A stretch of 64,000 bases of DNA from Rhizobium sp. NLR16a (GCF_017948245.1 NZ_CP072865.1:3249501-3313500); one strand, 5' to 3'; shown: positions 9,083 through 19,036, counted from the stretch's first letter. Program-made: numbers and translations. The notes: a model not told the origin generated them from the sequence alone.

Positions 9083-10393
9083 TCAGCCTAACGGCAAACC
9101 GGTTAATTTTTCCGGCATAGCGCCGCCATAGGCCCAGTCGAGAAGCTCGACCGTATGCAGGATCGGGATCTCGGTGCCGGCGGCGATCTGGGTGATGCAG
9201 CCGATATTGCCGGTGGCGATGATGTTGGCCTTGGTGGCCTCGATGTTTTTGACCTTGCGTGCCTTCAGCGCCGCCGAAATCTCCGGCTGCATGATGTTGT
9301 AGGTGCCGGCCGAGCCGCAGCAGAGATGGCCTTCGGCCGGATCGCGCACGGTAAAGCCCGCCGCCTTCAGCAGTTGCTTCGGCGCAAGGGTGATGCGCTG
9401 GCCGTGCTGCATCGAACAGGCGGAATGATAAGCGACCGTGATGCCCCTCGGCATATGGGCCGGCAGGTCGAGGGTCGCCAGATATTCGGTAATGTCCTTT
9501 GCCAGCGCCGAGACTCTGGCCGCCTTTGCGGCATAGGCGGGGTCGAGGCGCAGCATGTGACCGTAATCCTTGATCGTCGTGCCGCAGCCCGATGCGGTGA
9601 TGAGGATCGCATCGAGGCCATGGCTGTCGATCTCGCGCGTCCAGATATCGACATTGGTGCGGGCGCTTGCGAGCGCCTGTTCGGCCCGGCCCATATGGTG
9701 GACCAGCGATCCGCAGCAGACCTCGCCTTCCGGCGCCACGACCTCGATGCCGAGCCGTGTCAGCAGCCGGATCGCCGCCGCGTTGATGCCGGGATCGAGC
9801 ACCGGCTGGGCGCAGCCGGTGAGAATCGCCACCCGGCCGCGCCGCCCCGCCTCGGGCCGATGGGTGCCGGGTTTTGAAAAGTCTGAAGCCGCCGGGATGC
9901 GGCGCGGCGCAAGCGCCAGCATGGCGGCAAAGGGCTTCAGCGCTGCCCCCCGCATCAGGCCGGCAAAGGGGCGGCCGAGACGGGCGAGATGGAGCGCCAG
10001 CCGGAAACGGCCGGGATAGGGCAGTACGGTCGCGAGAATGGCGCGCGTCAGCCGGTTCGTGAACGGCCGTCTGTAAGTCTTTTCGATATGGGCGCGGGCG
10101 TGATCGACCAGATGCATATAGTCGACGCCCGAGGGACAGGTGGTGACGCAGGCAAGGCAGGAGAGACAGCGGTCGATATGGGTGACGACCTCGGCATCGG
10201 CGGGGCGGCCGTTTTCCAGCATGTCCTTGATCAGGTAGATCCGCCCGCGCGGGCTGTCGAGCTCGTTGCCGAGCGTCACATAGGTGGGACAGGTGGCAGT
10301 GCAGAAGCCGCAATGGACGCACTTGCGCAGGATCTTTTCGGATTCGGCGACATGGGGGTCGGCGAGTTGCGATGGGGTGAAGTTGGTTTGCAT
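9083..10393 (-). CDS. glcF: Glycolate oxidase iron-sulfur subunit
   Basis: 436 residues. Two ferredoxin-type [4Fe-4S] motifs near the N-terminus: CVHCGFCTATCPTY (about 25-38) and CLSCLACVTTCPSG (about 77-90). The C-terminal half has two CCG domains (EVCCGSLVHHMG and HLCCGSAGTYNI). Passes electrons from the FAD subunits to the respiratory chain during glycolate oxidation to glyoxylate. Downstream of glcE, separated from it by a palindromic repeat element (10432-10609). Confidence 0.93.
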   Translation of the reverse strand: MQTNFTPSQLADPHVAESEKILRKCVHCGFCTATCPTYVTLGNELDSPRGRIYLIKDMLENGRPADAEVVTHIDRCLSCLACVTTCPSGVDYMHLVDHARAHIEKTYRRPFTNRLTRAILATVLPYPGRFRLALHLARLGRPFAGLMRGAALKPFAAMLALAPRRIPAASDFSKPGTHRPEAGRRGRVAILTGCAQPVLDPGINAAAIRLLTRLGIEVVAPEGEVCCGSLVHHMGRAEQALASARTNVDIWTREIDSHGLDAILITASGCGTTIKDYGHMLRLDPAYAAKAARVSALAKDITEYLATLDLPAHMPRGITVAYHSACSMQHGQRITLAPKQLLKAAGFTVRDPAEGHLCCGSAGTYNIMQPEISAALKARKVKNIEATKANIIATGNIGCITQIAAGTEIPILHTVELLDWAYGGAMPEKLTGLPLG

Positions 10394-10431
10394 CTAGCGG
10401 GACCTCCGCTTTGGGGGCGCTGTGCCTGGGG

Positions 10432-10609
10432 CACCCCCCTCTGTCCTGCCGGACATCTCCCCCACAAGGGGGGAGATCAGATGGGCGCAACGGTTTCCCC
10501 AAACAGCCACCGTGGAATTACTTCGATACGGCAGAGAGGGACCGGTGATCCAACCTCTTGCCAATCTTCCCTCTTGTGAGGGAGATGTCCGGCAGGACAG
10601 AGGGGGGTG
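10432..10609. repeat. RIME-like palindromic element
   Basis: About 178 bp bounded by a perfect 30-bp inverted repeat: 10432-10461 (starts CACCCCCCTCTGTCC) against 10580-10609. Each arm continues into a smaller hairpin (CTCCCCC/GGGGGAG on the left, TCCCTC/GAGGGA on the right). This matches the Rhizobium-specific intergenic mosaic element type as I recall it. It sits inside the glc operon between glcE and glcF and could affect mRNA processing or relative expression. Confidence 0.8.
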
Positions 10610-10631
10610 GACCACGCGCAAACTCATCTTC

Positions 10632-11831
10632 TCACCCCATCTTCCCCGGATTGAAGATCCCCGCCGGATCGAACTTCTCCTTCACCCGCCGCGACAGCAT
10701 CGCCACTGCCTCCGGCTCCGGATGGAAGGCCGCCGTTGCCGCCCTCGCCGCGTCCGAAGCACGGATCAGCGTCGCATGGCCGCCACCGAGCACCTTGATG
10801 AAGCGGCGGACCAGATCTGCTTCGGGGTCCGCCTCCATCCTCATCCAGACGAGACCGCCCTGCCAGTCGTAGAAGGCGTCGACGCCGGCTTCTAGACGAA
10901 GGGCCGCGACCAGCTGGTGGCCGGCTCCCGGCGCGACCGAGACGCGCCAGACCGGCCGTGTCGTACCGTCGGCATAGGGTAATACATCACGGATTTCTCG
11001 CCAGAGCCTCTGGCTCTCCGGCTCATCCAGCCGCGTCACCGTGGCAAAGGCCGACATCGCCGCCGCAAGCTTTTCCATGCGCACGCCGACCGAACCGGCC
11101 AGGCCCTCAACGCGCAGAACCGTCGCCTCGCCCTCGGGCAATTTGCCGGCAAGGAATTTCCAGGTCACCGTCAGCGGCAGATGGGCGGCACTGGAGACCT
11201 CGACCGGCAGCGCCATCGCCGCCGCCATGGCATTGGCCGCTTCGGCATCGTTGAGGCCGGAGAGAACCAGCGTCTGTTCCGTCTTCGGGCGCGGCGGCAC
11301 GCGGAAGGTCAGTTCGGTGAGAAAACCCAGCGTTCCATGCGAGCCGGCGATCAGCTTGACGAGATCGAGGCCGGTGACGTTCTTCATCACCCGGCCGCCG
11401 GCCTTGATGATCTCGCCCCTGCCGTTGACGAAGCGAACACCGAGCAGGCTGTCGCGGGCCGCTCCGGCAACGAGGCGGCGCGGGCCGGAAACATTGGCGG
11501 CGAAGACGCCGCCGATCGTCGGCTCGCCCGACCTGCGCATGATTGGGCGATGATCCATTGGCTCGAAGGCAAGCATCTGGCCGCCTTCGGACAGTGCCGC
11601 CTCGACCTCGGCAAGCGGCGTACCCGAGCGGACCGTCATGACCATCTCGCCGGGATTGTAGGCGATGATACCGGAAAGCCTGGTCGATCGCAGCCGGTCT
11701 TCTGATGCAACGGCATTGCCGAAACCGGAGCGCGTATCACCGCCACAGACAGCGAGCGGCCGGTTCGTCTCCGCATGTGCGAGGACGATCGCCGCCGCCT
11801 GTTCCTCGCTTGTCGGCATCAGATCGATCAT
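10632..11831 (-). CDS. glcE: Glycolate oxidase FAD-binding subunit
   Basis: 399 residues from ATG 11831, which overlaps the glcD stop (ATGA), fixing the start. An FAD_binding_4 (PCMH-type) domain occupies the N-terminal half: RPLAVCGGDTRSGFG, LSGIIAYNPGEMVMTVRSGT, IGGVFAANVSGPRR and VKNVTGLDLVKLIAGSHGTLG-like segments. Shorter than GlcD, as usual. Forms the glycolate oxidase complex with GlcD and GlcF. The C-terminus ends AGIFNPGKMG, typical of this family. Confidence 0.92.
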   Translation of the reverse strand: MIDLMPTSEEQAAAIVLAHAETNRPLAVCGGDTRSGFGNAVASEDRLRSTRLSGIIAYNPGEMVMTVRSGTPLAEVEAALSEGGQMLAFEPMDHRPIMRRSGEPTIGGVFAANVSGPRRLVAGAARDSLLGVRFVNGRGEIIKAGGRVMKNVTGLDLVKLIAGSHGTLGFLTELTFRVPPRPKTEQTLVLSGLNDAEAANAMAAAMALPVEVSSAAHLPLTVTWKFLAGKLPEGEATVLRVEGLAGSVGVRMEKLAAAMSAFATVTRLDEPESQRLWREIRDVLPYADGTTRPVWRVSVAPGAGHQLVAALRLEAGVDAFYDWQGGLVWMRMEADPEADLVRRFIKVLGGGHATLIRASDAARAATAAFHPEPEAVAMLSRRVKEKFDPAGIFNPGKMG

Positions 11832-13267
11832 GCGGCAGGGCGCCCTTCGAGCGGGAAGACCTTCGACGGGTTGAGGAGCCAGCCCGGATCGAAGGCGGCG
11901 CGCACCGCCATCTGCTGGGCGAGATCGGCCTCCGAATATTGATGGCGCATCAGGTCGCGCTTTTCGATGCCGACGCCATGCTCGCCGGTGAGGCAGCCGC
12001 CGGCATCGACGCAGAGCTTGAGGATATCGTTGCCGGCGGCTTCTGCGCGGGCGGCATCCTCGGGGTCGTTGGCATTGAAGAGGATCAGCGGATGCATGTT
12101 GCCGTCGCCGGCATGAAAGACGTTGGCGACCCGCAGGCCGTAGTGATCGACGATCTCGGCAGTTCTCTTCAGCACATGGGAAAGCTGGCTGAGCGGCACG
12201 GTGCCGTCCATGCAGATATAGTCGGCGATGCGGCCGGTGGCGCCGAAGGCGGATTTGCGCCCCTTCCAGATCAGCGCCGCCTCGGTGGCCGACTGGCATT
12301 CGCGCACGGTCTTCACAGCATGGCGGCGGGCGATCTCGACGATGTCTTTGAGGGTGGCGTCCATTTCGGCGTCCGAACCCTCGACCTCGACAATCAGCAG
12401 TGCCCCGACATCGAGGGGATAGCCGGCATGGGCGAAGGCCTCGCAGATCTCGATCGCCGGCTTGTCCATGAACTCGATGGCAACCGGGATGATTCCGGCG
12501 GCGATGACATCGGCAACGCAGGCGCCGGCCTCTTCCGAGCTTTCGAAGCCGAAGAGCACCGGACGGGCGCCTTCCGGCTTGGCGATCAGCCGCACGGTCG
12601 CCTCGGTGACGATGCCGAGCTGGCCTTCGTGGCCGCAGACGAGGCCGAGCAGGTCGTAACCGGCCGCGTCGAGCGCCTTGCCGCCGAGTTCGATCACTGT
12701 GCCGTCGACCAGCACCATTCTGACGCCGAGCAGATTGTTGGTGGTGACGCCATATTTCAGGCAGTGGGCGCCGCCGGAATTCATGCCGATATTGCCGCCA
12801 ATCGTGCAGGCGAGCTGCGAACTCGGATCAGGCGCGTAGAAAAAGCCGTCGGCCGAGACGGATTCGGAGATGTTGAGATTGGTGACACCCGCCTGAACCA
12901 CGGCGACACGGTTCGGCAGATCGATTTCGAGAATGCTGTTCATCTTCGACAGGCCGAGCACAACGGCATCCTCCTGCGGAATGGCGCCGCCGGAAAGCGA
13001 GGTGCCGGCGCCGCGCGGCACCACGGGAATGCCGTAGCGTTGGCAATAGCGCATGACGGCCGCCACCTCGGCCGTGGTGCGCGGCAGGGCGACGGCAAGC
13101 GGCAGGCGGCGATAGGACACGAAGGCGTCTGTCTCGAACGGCACCAGTTCGCGCGCCTCATGAACCAGGCATTCCGGTTGCAGAAGATCGGCGAGATCGG
13201 CAACGATCCGGGCGCGGCGCGCCAGCACATCGGCGCGCGGGGCGAGAAACGGAATGGCGTCGGACAT
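11828..13267 (-). CDS. glcD: Glycolate oxidase catalytic subunit, FAD-linked
   Basis: 479 residues. FAD-linked oxidase with an N-terminal PCMH FAD domain (VVPRGAGTSLSGGAIP, GGNIGMNSGGAHCLKYG, DLLGLVCGHEGQLGIVTEATV) and a C-terminal FAD-oxidase domain (NVFHAGDGNMHPLILF, TGEHGVGIEKRDLM). Oxidises glycolate to glyoxylate. First gene of glcD-glcE-glcF, divergent from a LysR gene across a 158-bp spacer that probably holds both promoters. Confidence 0.94.
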   Translation of the reverse strand: MSDAIPFLAPRADVLARRARIVADLADLLQPECLVHEARELVPFETDAFVSYRRLPLAVALPRTTAEVAAVMRYCQRYGIPVVPRGAGTSLSGGAIPQEDAVVLGLSKMNSILEIDLPNRVAVVQAGVTNLNISESVSADGFFYAPDPSSQLACTIGGNIGMNSGGAHCLKYGVTTNNLLGVRMVLVDGTVIELGGKALDAAGYDLLGLVCGHEGQLGIVTEATVRLIAKPEGARPVLFGFESSEEAGACVADVIAAGIIPVAIEFMDKPAIEICEAFAHAGYPLDVGALLIVEVEGSDAEMDATLKDIVEIARRHAVKTVRECQSATEAALIWKGRKSAFGATGRIADYICMDGTVPLSQLSHVLKRTAEIVDHYGLRVANVFHAGDGNMHPLILFNANDPEDAARAEAAGNDILKLCVDAGGCLTGEHGVGIEKRDLMRHQYSEADLAQQMAVRAAFDPGWLLNPSKVFPLEGRPAA

Positions 13268-13425
13268 GATGTCCTCCCTGACCCTGACGACCGGAAGTCA
13301 CAGCGGTAAGATGACAGCGGGAAGGGCCGCCAGCCTCTGTCGCCGGTGAACCGGCTTAGCACTTTCCCGAAAGTGGCGCAAATGCTAAGCACTTATGCCA
13401 AAAGGGGAAAAAGTCTGAAAACCTT

Positions 13426-14322
13426 ATGACCAATCTGGGTGATCTCGAAATTTTTGCCAAGGTCGTTTCGACGGGAAGCATGTCGCTCGCCGGGCGGGCG
13501 CTCGGCTGTTCCCCAGCCGTCGTCTCCAAGCGCATCAAGCGGCTGGAGGACCGGCTCGGTACCCGGCTTTTGCAGCGCACGACGCGGCAGATCTCGCTGA
13601 CGGAAGCCGGACAGGGTTTTTACGACCGCGTTCTCGGCATTCTCGCCGGGTTGGAGGAGGCCGAATTCTACATTTCCGGCCGCTCGGCGCAAATGCACGG
13701 CACGCTGAAGATCTCGGCGCCGACCTCCTTCGGTCGCATGCATATCGCGCCGCATCTGAAGGCGTTCATGCAGGCGCACCCGGAGCTTGCGATCAACCTG
13801 GTGCTGACCGACGAATTCAGCGACATCGTCGGCGGCGGTTTCGATCTGGCGATCCGGATTGCCGAACTGACCGATTCCAGCCTCGTCGCCCGACGGCTGG
13901 CGCCCGTGCGCCGGCTGCTCTGTGCTTCGCCGGATTACCTGGCCGCGCATAGCGAGCCCAGGCATATCGACGATCTGAAACACCATCGCTGCCTGCCGGC
14001 GCACAATAACGACACCTGGCGGCTGAACGGGCCGGACGGAGCCCTCAGCCTGCGGCCAGACGGCATGCTGATCACCAATTCCAGCGAGGTGATCCGCGAG
14101 GCCGTCATCGCGGGGCTCGGGATCGCGCTGCGGTCCACCTGGGATATCGGCGAGGAACTGAAGGCCGGCCGTCTGGTGCAGGTGCTGCCCGCCTATGAGG
14201 GCTCGCACAATGTCGCGCTCTCGGCCGTCTATCCTAGCCGGCAGTTCCTGCCGGCCAAGGTGCGGCTGTTCATCGACTATCTGAGCGAGCTTTACGGGCC
14301 GATCCCCTATTGGGAGCGCTGA
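13426..14322 (+). CDS. LysR-family transcriptional regulator, divergent from glcDEF
   Basis: 298 residues. N-terminal winged helix-turn-helix (LEIFAKVVSTGSMSLAGRAL, then AVVSKRIKRLEDRLGTRLLQRTT) and a type 2 periplasmic-binding-like effector domain ([45 protein letters not shown]). This CrgA/AaeR-type subgroup often controls an adjacent divergent operon. The divergent placement suggests control of glycolate oxidation; that is inference from position only. Confidence 0.85.
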   Translation: MTNLGDLEIFAKVVSTGSMSLAGRALGCSPAVVSKRIKRLEDRLGTRLLQRTTRQISLTEAGQGFYDRVLGILAGLEEAEFYISGRSAQMHGTLKISAPTSFGRMHIAPHLKAFMQAHPELAINLVLTDEFSDIVGGGFDLAIRIAELTDSSLVARRLAPVRRLLCASPDYLAAHSEPRHIDDLKHHRCLPAHNNDTWRLNGPDGALSLRPDGMLITNSSEVIREAVIAGLGIALRSTWDIGEELKAGRLVQVLPAYEGSHNVALSAVYPSRQFLPAKVRLFIDYLSELYGPIPYWER

Positions 14323-14637
14323 TGGCGGCCCGTAACCGCGGCACGAAAGTGCACGAAGCAAGGCAGCGGTGGGACAGCGAGGCATGGTTACCACATTTTC
14401 AAAAATGCTGGTGGAACAATTCGTCCCGCCATTGATTAGGGGTCCGGACGAAGCCATATTGTACACCTGTGCAACATGGCGCATTCGAAACAGGATGTGA
14501 CGGTTTTTTTGAGCCTGCCCCAGCCCGATTTCCCCTATGAACGGCGGTTAAATCATGTTTCGGATCGTCGCGGCTTTGGATTGTGTCAGCGTTCCGTGAT
14601 ACACGCATATGAGTGATTCCTAACAACCACTGTAAAG
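14323..14637. other. Intergenic region between LysR and Nudix genes
   Basis: 315 bp without a convincing gene. It is more AT-rich than its flanks and probably holds the Nudix gene promoter near its right end. I see no clear hairpin terminator, repeat or RNA gene. Confidence 0.5.
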
Positions 14638-15198
14638 GTGACCCGACAATTGACTCTTCTCGCCCGATTGGCATCCGATGTGCGACTGATGTTCCGGCGC
14701 CCGCCGCGACAGCAATATGGTGCGCTCTGCTACCGGTTGAAGAAGAAGAGCGGTGAAGTCGAGGTACTCCTGATGACGAGCCGCGACACCGGCCGCTGGG
14801 TCATTCCCAAGGGCTGGCCGATGAACGGCAAGTGCGCCCATGAGGTCGCCCTGCAGGAAGCTCTGGAGGAAGCCGGCGTTCGCGGCTCCGTCGAGGCGGA
14901 AACGCTCGGTTCCTACACCTATCCGAAAGTGCTGCGCGACGGTGTGCAGGTGGTTTGCAAAGTGCAGGTCTATGCGCTTGAGGTCACCGACATGGCGAAG
15001 ACCTTCAAGGAAAAAGGCGAACGCACCATCGAGTGGGTCTCGGTCGACGAGGCGGTGAGCCGCGTGCGCGAACCGGAGCTTCGCAACCTCTTCCTCGCCT
15101 TCAAACAAAAGATGACCGACAAGCTTTCAGTCAGACCGGCGAAGCGAATTCCGGTGGCCAAAAAAGGTCCGGCGGCCAAGCAAATTCCAGCGGAATGA
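14638..15198 (+). CDS. Nudix hydrolase with atypical Nudix box
   Basis: 186 residues from GTG 14638 (MTRQLTLLARL). The segment GRWVIPKGWPMNGKCAHEV followed by ALQEALEEAGV is the Nudix helix. Aligned with G-x5-E-x7-R-E-U-x-E-E-x-G-U it reads G-x5-K-x7-Q-E-A-L-E-E-A-G-V: the first Glu is Lys and the Arg is Gln, while the metal-binding E-x-x-E-E is kept. This pattern is reminiscent of diphosphoinositol polyphosphate hydrolase-like Nudix proteins. The lysine-rich C-terminal tail is extra. Substrate unknown. Confidence 0.8.
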   Translation: MTRQLTLLARLASDVRLMFRRPPRQQYGALCYRLKKKSGEVEVLLMTSRDTGRWVIPKGWPMNGKCAHEVALQEALEEAGVRGSVEAETLGSYTYPKVLRDGVQVVCKVQVYALEVTDMAKTFKEKGERTIEWVSVDEAVSRVREPELRNLFLAFKQKMTDKLSVRPAKRIPVAKKGPAAKQIPAE

Positions 15199-15261
15199 AT
15201 CCTGCCATCTTGCACTGCTAGGAAAGCAGCGTAGAAGCAGCTTCATCCCTCAGGAAAAAGA

Positions 15262-16761
15262 ATGCCGCCCCGTCCCGCAGTTCTTACCAAACGCACGCTC
15301 GATAAAGACCTCGATAAAATCACCTATGTCGAGGACGCGGCAAAGCACGTTGCGCGACTGCTGGTGGCACCCGGGCTCGGGCTGATTTTCGTCGGCCTGG
15401 TCATGCTCTTTGCCGGCGTCTATGTCTTCGACCGTCCGGGCGCCGTACTCGTCGTGGCGGCAGCGGCCCTTGCCGGCTACATGGCGATGAATATCGGCGC
15501 CAACGACGTGACCAACAACGTCGGTGCGGCCGTCGGTGCACGCGCCATGACGATGGGCCAGGCGCTGGTCATTGCTGCGATCTTCGAGGTCTTGGGCGCC
15601 ACGATCGCGGGCGGCGAAGTGGTCAAGACGATTTCCTCCGACATCGTCGATGCTGGCCAGGTGTCGCCGGCGGTGCTCGGCTGGATCATGATGGCGGCGC
15701 TGACCGCAGCCGCCCTTTGGATCAACCTTGCAACCTGGATGAACGCGCCCGTTTCCACCACGCATGCGATCGTCGGGGCGGTGATCGGGGCCGGCATCTC
15801 AGCTGTGGGGCCGGAGCCGGTGAATTGGCGGGTAATGTTCGAGATCGCCTCGAGCTGGATCACCTCGCCGCTCCTTGGCGGACTGATCGCGGCCGGCCTG
15901 CTCTATCTCGTCAAGACGCTCATCATCTATCGCGACGACAAGATCGCGGCGGCGCGGCGTTGGGTACCGGTGCTGGTCGCGACGATGGCTGGCGCCTTCA
16001 TGGCCTATATGGTGCTGCAGCTGTCGCCGATCGGTAGATTTCCGCCCTTCACCGTCATTCTGATCGGGATCGCCATCGGGCTGGTGACCTGGCTTATCGC
16101 CCGGCCGCTCGTCCTCGTCCAGGCGCGGGATCTTGAAAACCGCAACAGTTCACTGCGGGCGCTGTTCCGGCTGCCGCTGATCGGCTCGGCGGCGCTGCTA
16201 TCCTTCGCGCATGGCGCAAACGACGTTTCGAACGCGGTCGGGCCGCTTTCGGCGATCGTCCATTCGGTCGGCATCGGCGGCGTTGGCGGCGTCGGCCATT
16301 CGCCCCTCTGGGTGATGCTGATCGGCGCCTTCGGCATCTCCGTCGGCCTGCTGCTCTTCGGGCCACGGCTCATCCGCCTCGTCGGCGAGGAGATCACCAA
16401 GCTCAATCCGATGCGCGCCTATTGCGTCGCGCTGTCGACCGCTTTCACCGTCATCGTCGCCTCTTGGCTCGGCCTGCCGGTCAGCACCACCCATATCGCC
16501 GTCGGCTCCGTCTTCGGCGTCGGCTTCTTCCGCGAATGGTATACGCGCCATTCGAAGCGCCGCATCGCCTATATCAGGCGCAAGACGGAGAGCTTCGATA
16601 TCGACGAGCCGGAGGAGCCGAATATCCACGAGAGGCGGCGACGCTATCTGGTGCGGCGCTCGCATTTCATGACGATCATCGCCGCCTGGATCATCACCGT
16701 GCCGGTTTCGGCAGCGCTTGCGGCGATGATTTATTGGGTTATGTTCGCGCTCTTCGTTTGA
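15262..16761 (+). CDS. pit: Inorganic phosphate transporter, PiT family
   Basis: 499 residues, about ten to twelve membrane segments. Both PiT signature repeats are present: MAMNIGANDVTNNVGAAVG in the N-terminal half and FAHGANDVSNAVGPLSAI in the C-terminal half, each followed by the conserved PVSTTHAIVG / PVSTTHIAVGSVFG element. Proton- or metal-coupled low-affinity phosphate uptake in the inner membrane. A cytoplasmic N-terminal tail of about 35 residues and a charged loop before the last helix are visible. Usually paired with a PhoU-like pap gene, which is absent here. Confidence 0.92.
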   Translation: MPPRPAVLTKRTLDKDLDKITYVEDAAKHVARLLVAPGLGLIFVGLVMLFAGVYVFDRPGAVLVVAAAALAGYMAMNIGANDVTNNVGAAVGARAMTMGQALVIAAIFEVLGATIAGGEVVKTISSDIVDAGQVSPAVLGWIMMAALTAAALWINLATWMNAPVSTTHAIVGAVIGAGISAVGPEPVNWRVMFEIASSWITSPLLGGLIAAGLLYLVKTLIIYRDDKIAAARRWVPVLVATMAGAFMAYMVLQLSPIGRFPPFTVILIGIAIGLVTWLIARPLVLVQARDLENRNSSLRALFRLPLIGSAALLSFAHGANDVSNAVGPLSAIVHSVGIGGVGGVGHSPLWVMLIGAFGISVGLLLFGPRLIRLVGEEITKLNPMRAYCVALSTAFTVIVASWLGLPVSTTHIAVGSVFGVGFFREWYTRHSKRRIAYIRRKTESFDIDEPEEPNIHERRRRYLVRRSHFMTIIAAWIITVPVSAALAAMIYWVMFALFV

Positions 16762-16779
16762 GATCCCGAGTTTTTTCCA

Positions 16780-17517
16780 ATGCGCGCCAATTTCCGCATG
16801 CAACGACTTTTCGTCGACGCGCCGCTTTCCAGCGGCGCCGTCGTGGAGGCGAATGCCGACCATTTCAACTATCTCGCCAACGTGCTGAGGATGGAGGACG
16901 GCACAGACATCCTGCTCTTCAACGGCCGCGACGGCGAGTGGCGGGCGACGCTGTCCTTCCCGACGCGCAAACGCATCCTGCTGACGGCAACCGAAGAGAC
17001 GCGGCCGCAGCCGGCGGCCACGGACCTGCACTATCTCTTTGCCCCGCTCAAAGTCGGCCGCATGGATTATCTCGTGCAGAAAGCGGTGGAAATGGGCGCC
17101 GGGCTGCTGCAGCCTGTCATGACCCAGCATGTGCAGGGGAAGATCACCAATCTCGACAAGCTGCGCGCCAATGTCGTCGAGGCGGCGGAGCAATGCGGTA
17201 TTCTCGGCATCCCCGCCGTGGCCGAGCCGGTGAGGCTTTCCGACCTGCTCGACCATTGGCCGAGCGAGCGCCGCATCATCTATTGCGACGAGGGTGACGC
17301 CGGGCAAAACCCGCTGCCGGTGCTGGCAGCCATCCAAGAAAGGCATCTCGCTCTGCTCGTCGGGCCGGAAGGCGGCTTTTCGGAGGATGAGCGGGCGCGG
17401 CTTCGAAGCCTCGATTTCGTCACTGCCATTCCGCTCGGACCTCGCATCCTCCGGGCCGATACGGCCGCTGTTGCGGCGCTGGCGGTGGTCCAGGCGGCGA
17501 TCGGCGACTGGACATGA
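16780..17517 (+). CDS. rsmE: 16S rRNA (uracil-1498-N3)-methyltransferase
   Basis: 245 residues. N-terminal PUA-like region ([31 protein letters not shown]) and C-terminal SPOUT knot with [13 protein letters not shown] and [18 protein letters not shown]. Methylates U1498 of 16S rRNA. The start could be MRANF (16780) or MQRLF seven codons... earlier residues are common in relatives, so the upstream ATG is kept. 18 bp after pit, same strand. Confidence 0.93.
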   Translation: MRANFRMQRLFVDAPLSSGAVVEANADHFNYLANVLRMEDGTDILLFNGRDGEWRATLSFPTRKRILLTATEETRPQPAATDLHYLFAPLKVGRMDYLVQKAVEMGAGLLQPVMTQHVQGKITNLDKLRANVVEAAEQCGILGIPAVAEPVRLSDLLDHWPSERRIIYCDEGDAGQNPLPVLAAIQERHLALLVGPEGGFSEDERARLRSLDFVTAIPLGPRILRADTAAVAALAVVQAAIGDWT

Positions 17518-17662
17518 CCGGGAAAACGGGTTGACGCGGAAATCACTGCTGTTTTTTTGATGCGTCGTTGAAAGAATTTCACTTGCAACATACGTGGCTT
17601 GGGTCCTAATCACCTTCCAATTGCCCGGCCCCCTGGGCGCCTTTTGAATACAGGTACCCCGC

Positions 17663-19036
17663 ATGGCCCGCGACACTACCGACCAGACACCGCTCTCTTC
17701 CGTTCAGGAATTGACCGATTACATCGCCGCGGGCAACAAGCCGCGGGAGCGCTTCCGGATCGGCACCGAACATGAGAAGTTCGCCTTCTTCCGCGCCGAC
17801 AACAGCCCGGTTCCCTACTTCGGCGATGCCAGCATCTCGGCCCTGCTTACCGGCCTGCAGAAAAAGAGCGGCTGGGAGCCGATCATGGACGGCGGCAACA
17901 TCATCGGCCTTGCCGAGCAGCACGGCATGGGGGCGATCTCGATCGAGCCCGGCGGCCAGTTCGAACTGTCAGGCGCGCCGCTGGAGACAATCCACCAGAC
18001 CTGCAGGGAATCGAACCAGCACCTGGCGACGCTGCGCGAGATCGCCGAACCGATGGGCATCCGTTTCCTCGGCATCGGCGGCAGTCCGAAATGGACCTAT
18101 GCCGAAACCCCGCAAATGCCGAAATCGCGCTACGAGATCATGACCCGCTATATGCCGAAGGTCGGCACCAAGGGCCTAGACATGATGTATCGCACCTGCA
18201 CGATCCAGGTGAATCTCGATTTCTCCTCGGAAGCCGACATGCGCCAGAAGATGCGCGTCTCGATGAAGCTGCAATCGCTGGCGACCGCGCTGTTTGCATC
18301 CTCGCCCTTCACCGAGGGCAAGCCGAACGGGCTGCTCTCCTGGCGCGGCGATATCTGGCGCGATGTCGACAACCAGCGCTCGGGCCTGCTCGATTTCACG
18401 TTCCGCGACGATTTCGGCTTCCGCGATTATGCCGAATGGGCGCTCGACGTGCCGATGTATTTCATCGTCCGCGACGGGCACTATCACGACTGTACCCATG
18501 TGACCTTCCGCCAGTTCATGAACGGCGCGTTGAAGGGCGAGGTCGCCGATCCGGCGCCGACGATGGGTGACTGGACAAACCATCTTTCCACGCTCTTCCC
18601 GGACGTGCGAATGAAACGCTTCCTCGAAATGCGCGGCGCCGACGGCGGCCCATGGCGGCGCATCTGTGCGTTGCCCGCTTTCTGGGTCGGCCTGCTCTAC
18701 GACGATGCGGCCCTTCAGGCCGCCGACGAGCTGACGAAGGATTGGAGCTTTGCCGAGATCGGCGCCCTGCGCAATGCCGTTCCGGCGCAAGGGTTGAAGG
18801 CCGAGTTTCGCGGGCATGCGCTGCTCGAGGCGGCGCGCGAGGTCGTCGGCATCTCAAGGGCCGGCCTCAAGGCGCGCGGCAGGCTTAACGGCGAAGGCCA
18901 GGACGAAAGCATCTTCCTGGCGCCGCTCGACGAGGTGCTTGCCAAGAAGGCGACGCTCGCCGAGGATCTGCTGTCGCTCTATCACGGCCGCTGGCAGGGT
19001 TCCGTCGAACCGGTCTTCGAGGATTATCAGTACTGA
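17663..19036 (+). CDS. gshA: Glutamate-cysteine ligase, plant/alphaproteobacterial type
   Basis: 457 residues. First step of glutathione synthesis: ATP-dependent joining of Glu and Cys. Matches the GCS2 type found in alphaproteobacteria and plants: RFRIGTEHEKFAFF near 35-48, GAISIEPGGQFELSGAPL, SRYEIMTRYMPKVG, CTIQVNLDFSSEADM, LFASSPFTEGKPNGLLSWRG. Full length. Single gene with its own spacer (145 bp) upstream. Confidence 0.93.
   Translation: MARDTTDQTPLSSVQELTDYIAAGNKPRERFRIGTEHEKFAFFRADNSPVPYFGDASISALLTGLQKKSGWEPIMDGGNIIGLAEQHGMGAISIEPGGQFELSGAPLETIHQTCRESNQHLATLREIAEPMGIRFLGIGGSPKWTYAETPQMPKSRYEIMTRYMPKVGTKGLDMMYRTCTIQVNLDFSSEADMRQKMRVSMKLQSLATALFASSPFTEGKPNGLLSWRGDIWRDVDNQRSGLLDFTFRDDFGFRDYAEWALDVPMYFIVRDGHYHDCTHVTFRQFMNGALKGEVADPAPTMGDWTNHLSTLFPDVRMKRFLEMRGADGGPWRRICALPAFWVGLLYDDAALQAADELTKDWSFAEIGALRNAVPAQGLKAEFRGHALLEAAREVVGISRAGLKARGRLNGEGQDESIFLAPLDEVLAKKATLAEDLLSLYHGRWQGSVEPVFEDYQY

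Noticed and set aside
11705..13309. Long forward-strand open frame opposite glcE and glcD
   Set aside because: It is antisense to two well-recognised genes, has no ribosome site and no family features; high GC creates such mirror frames.
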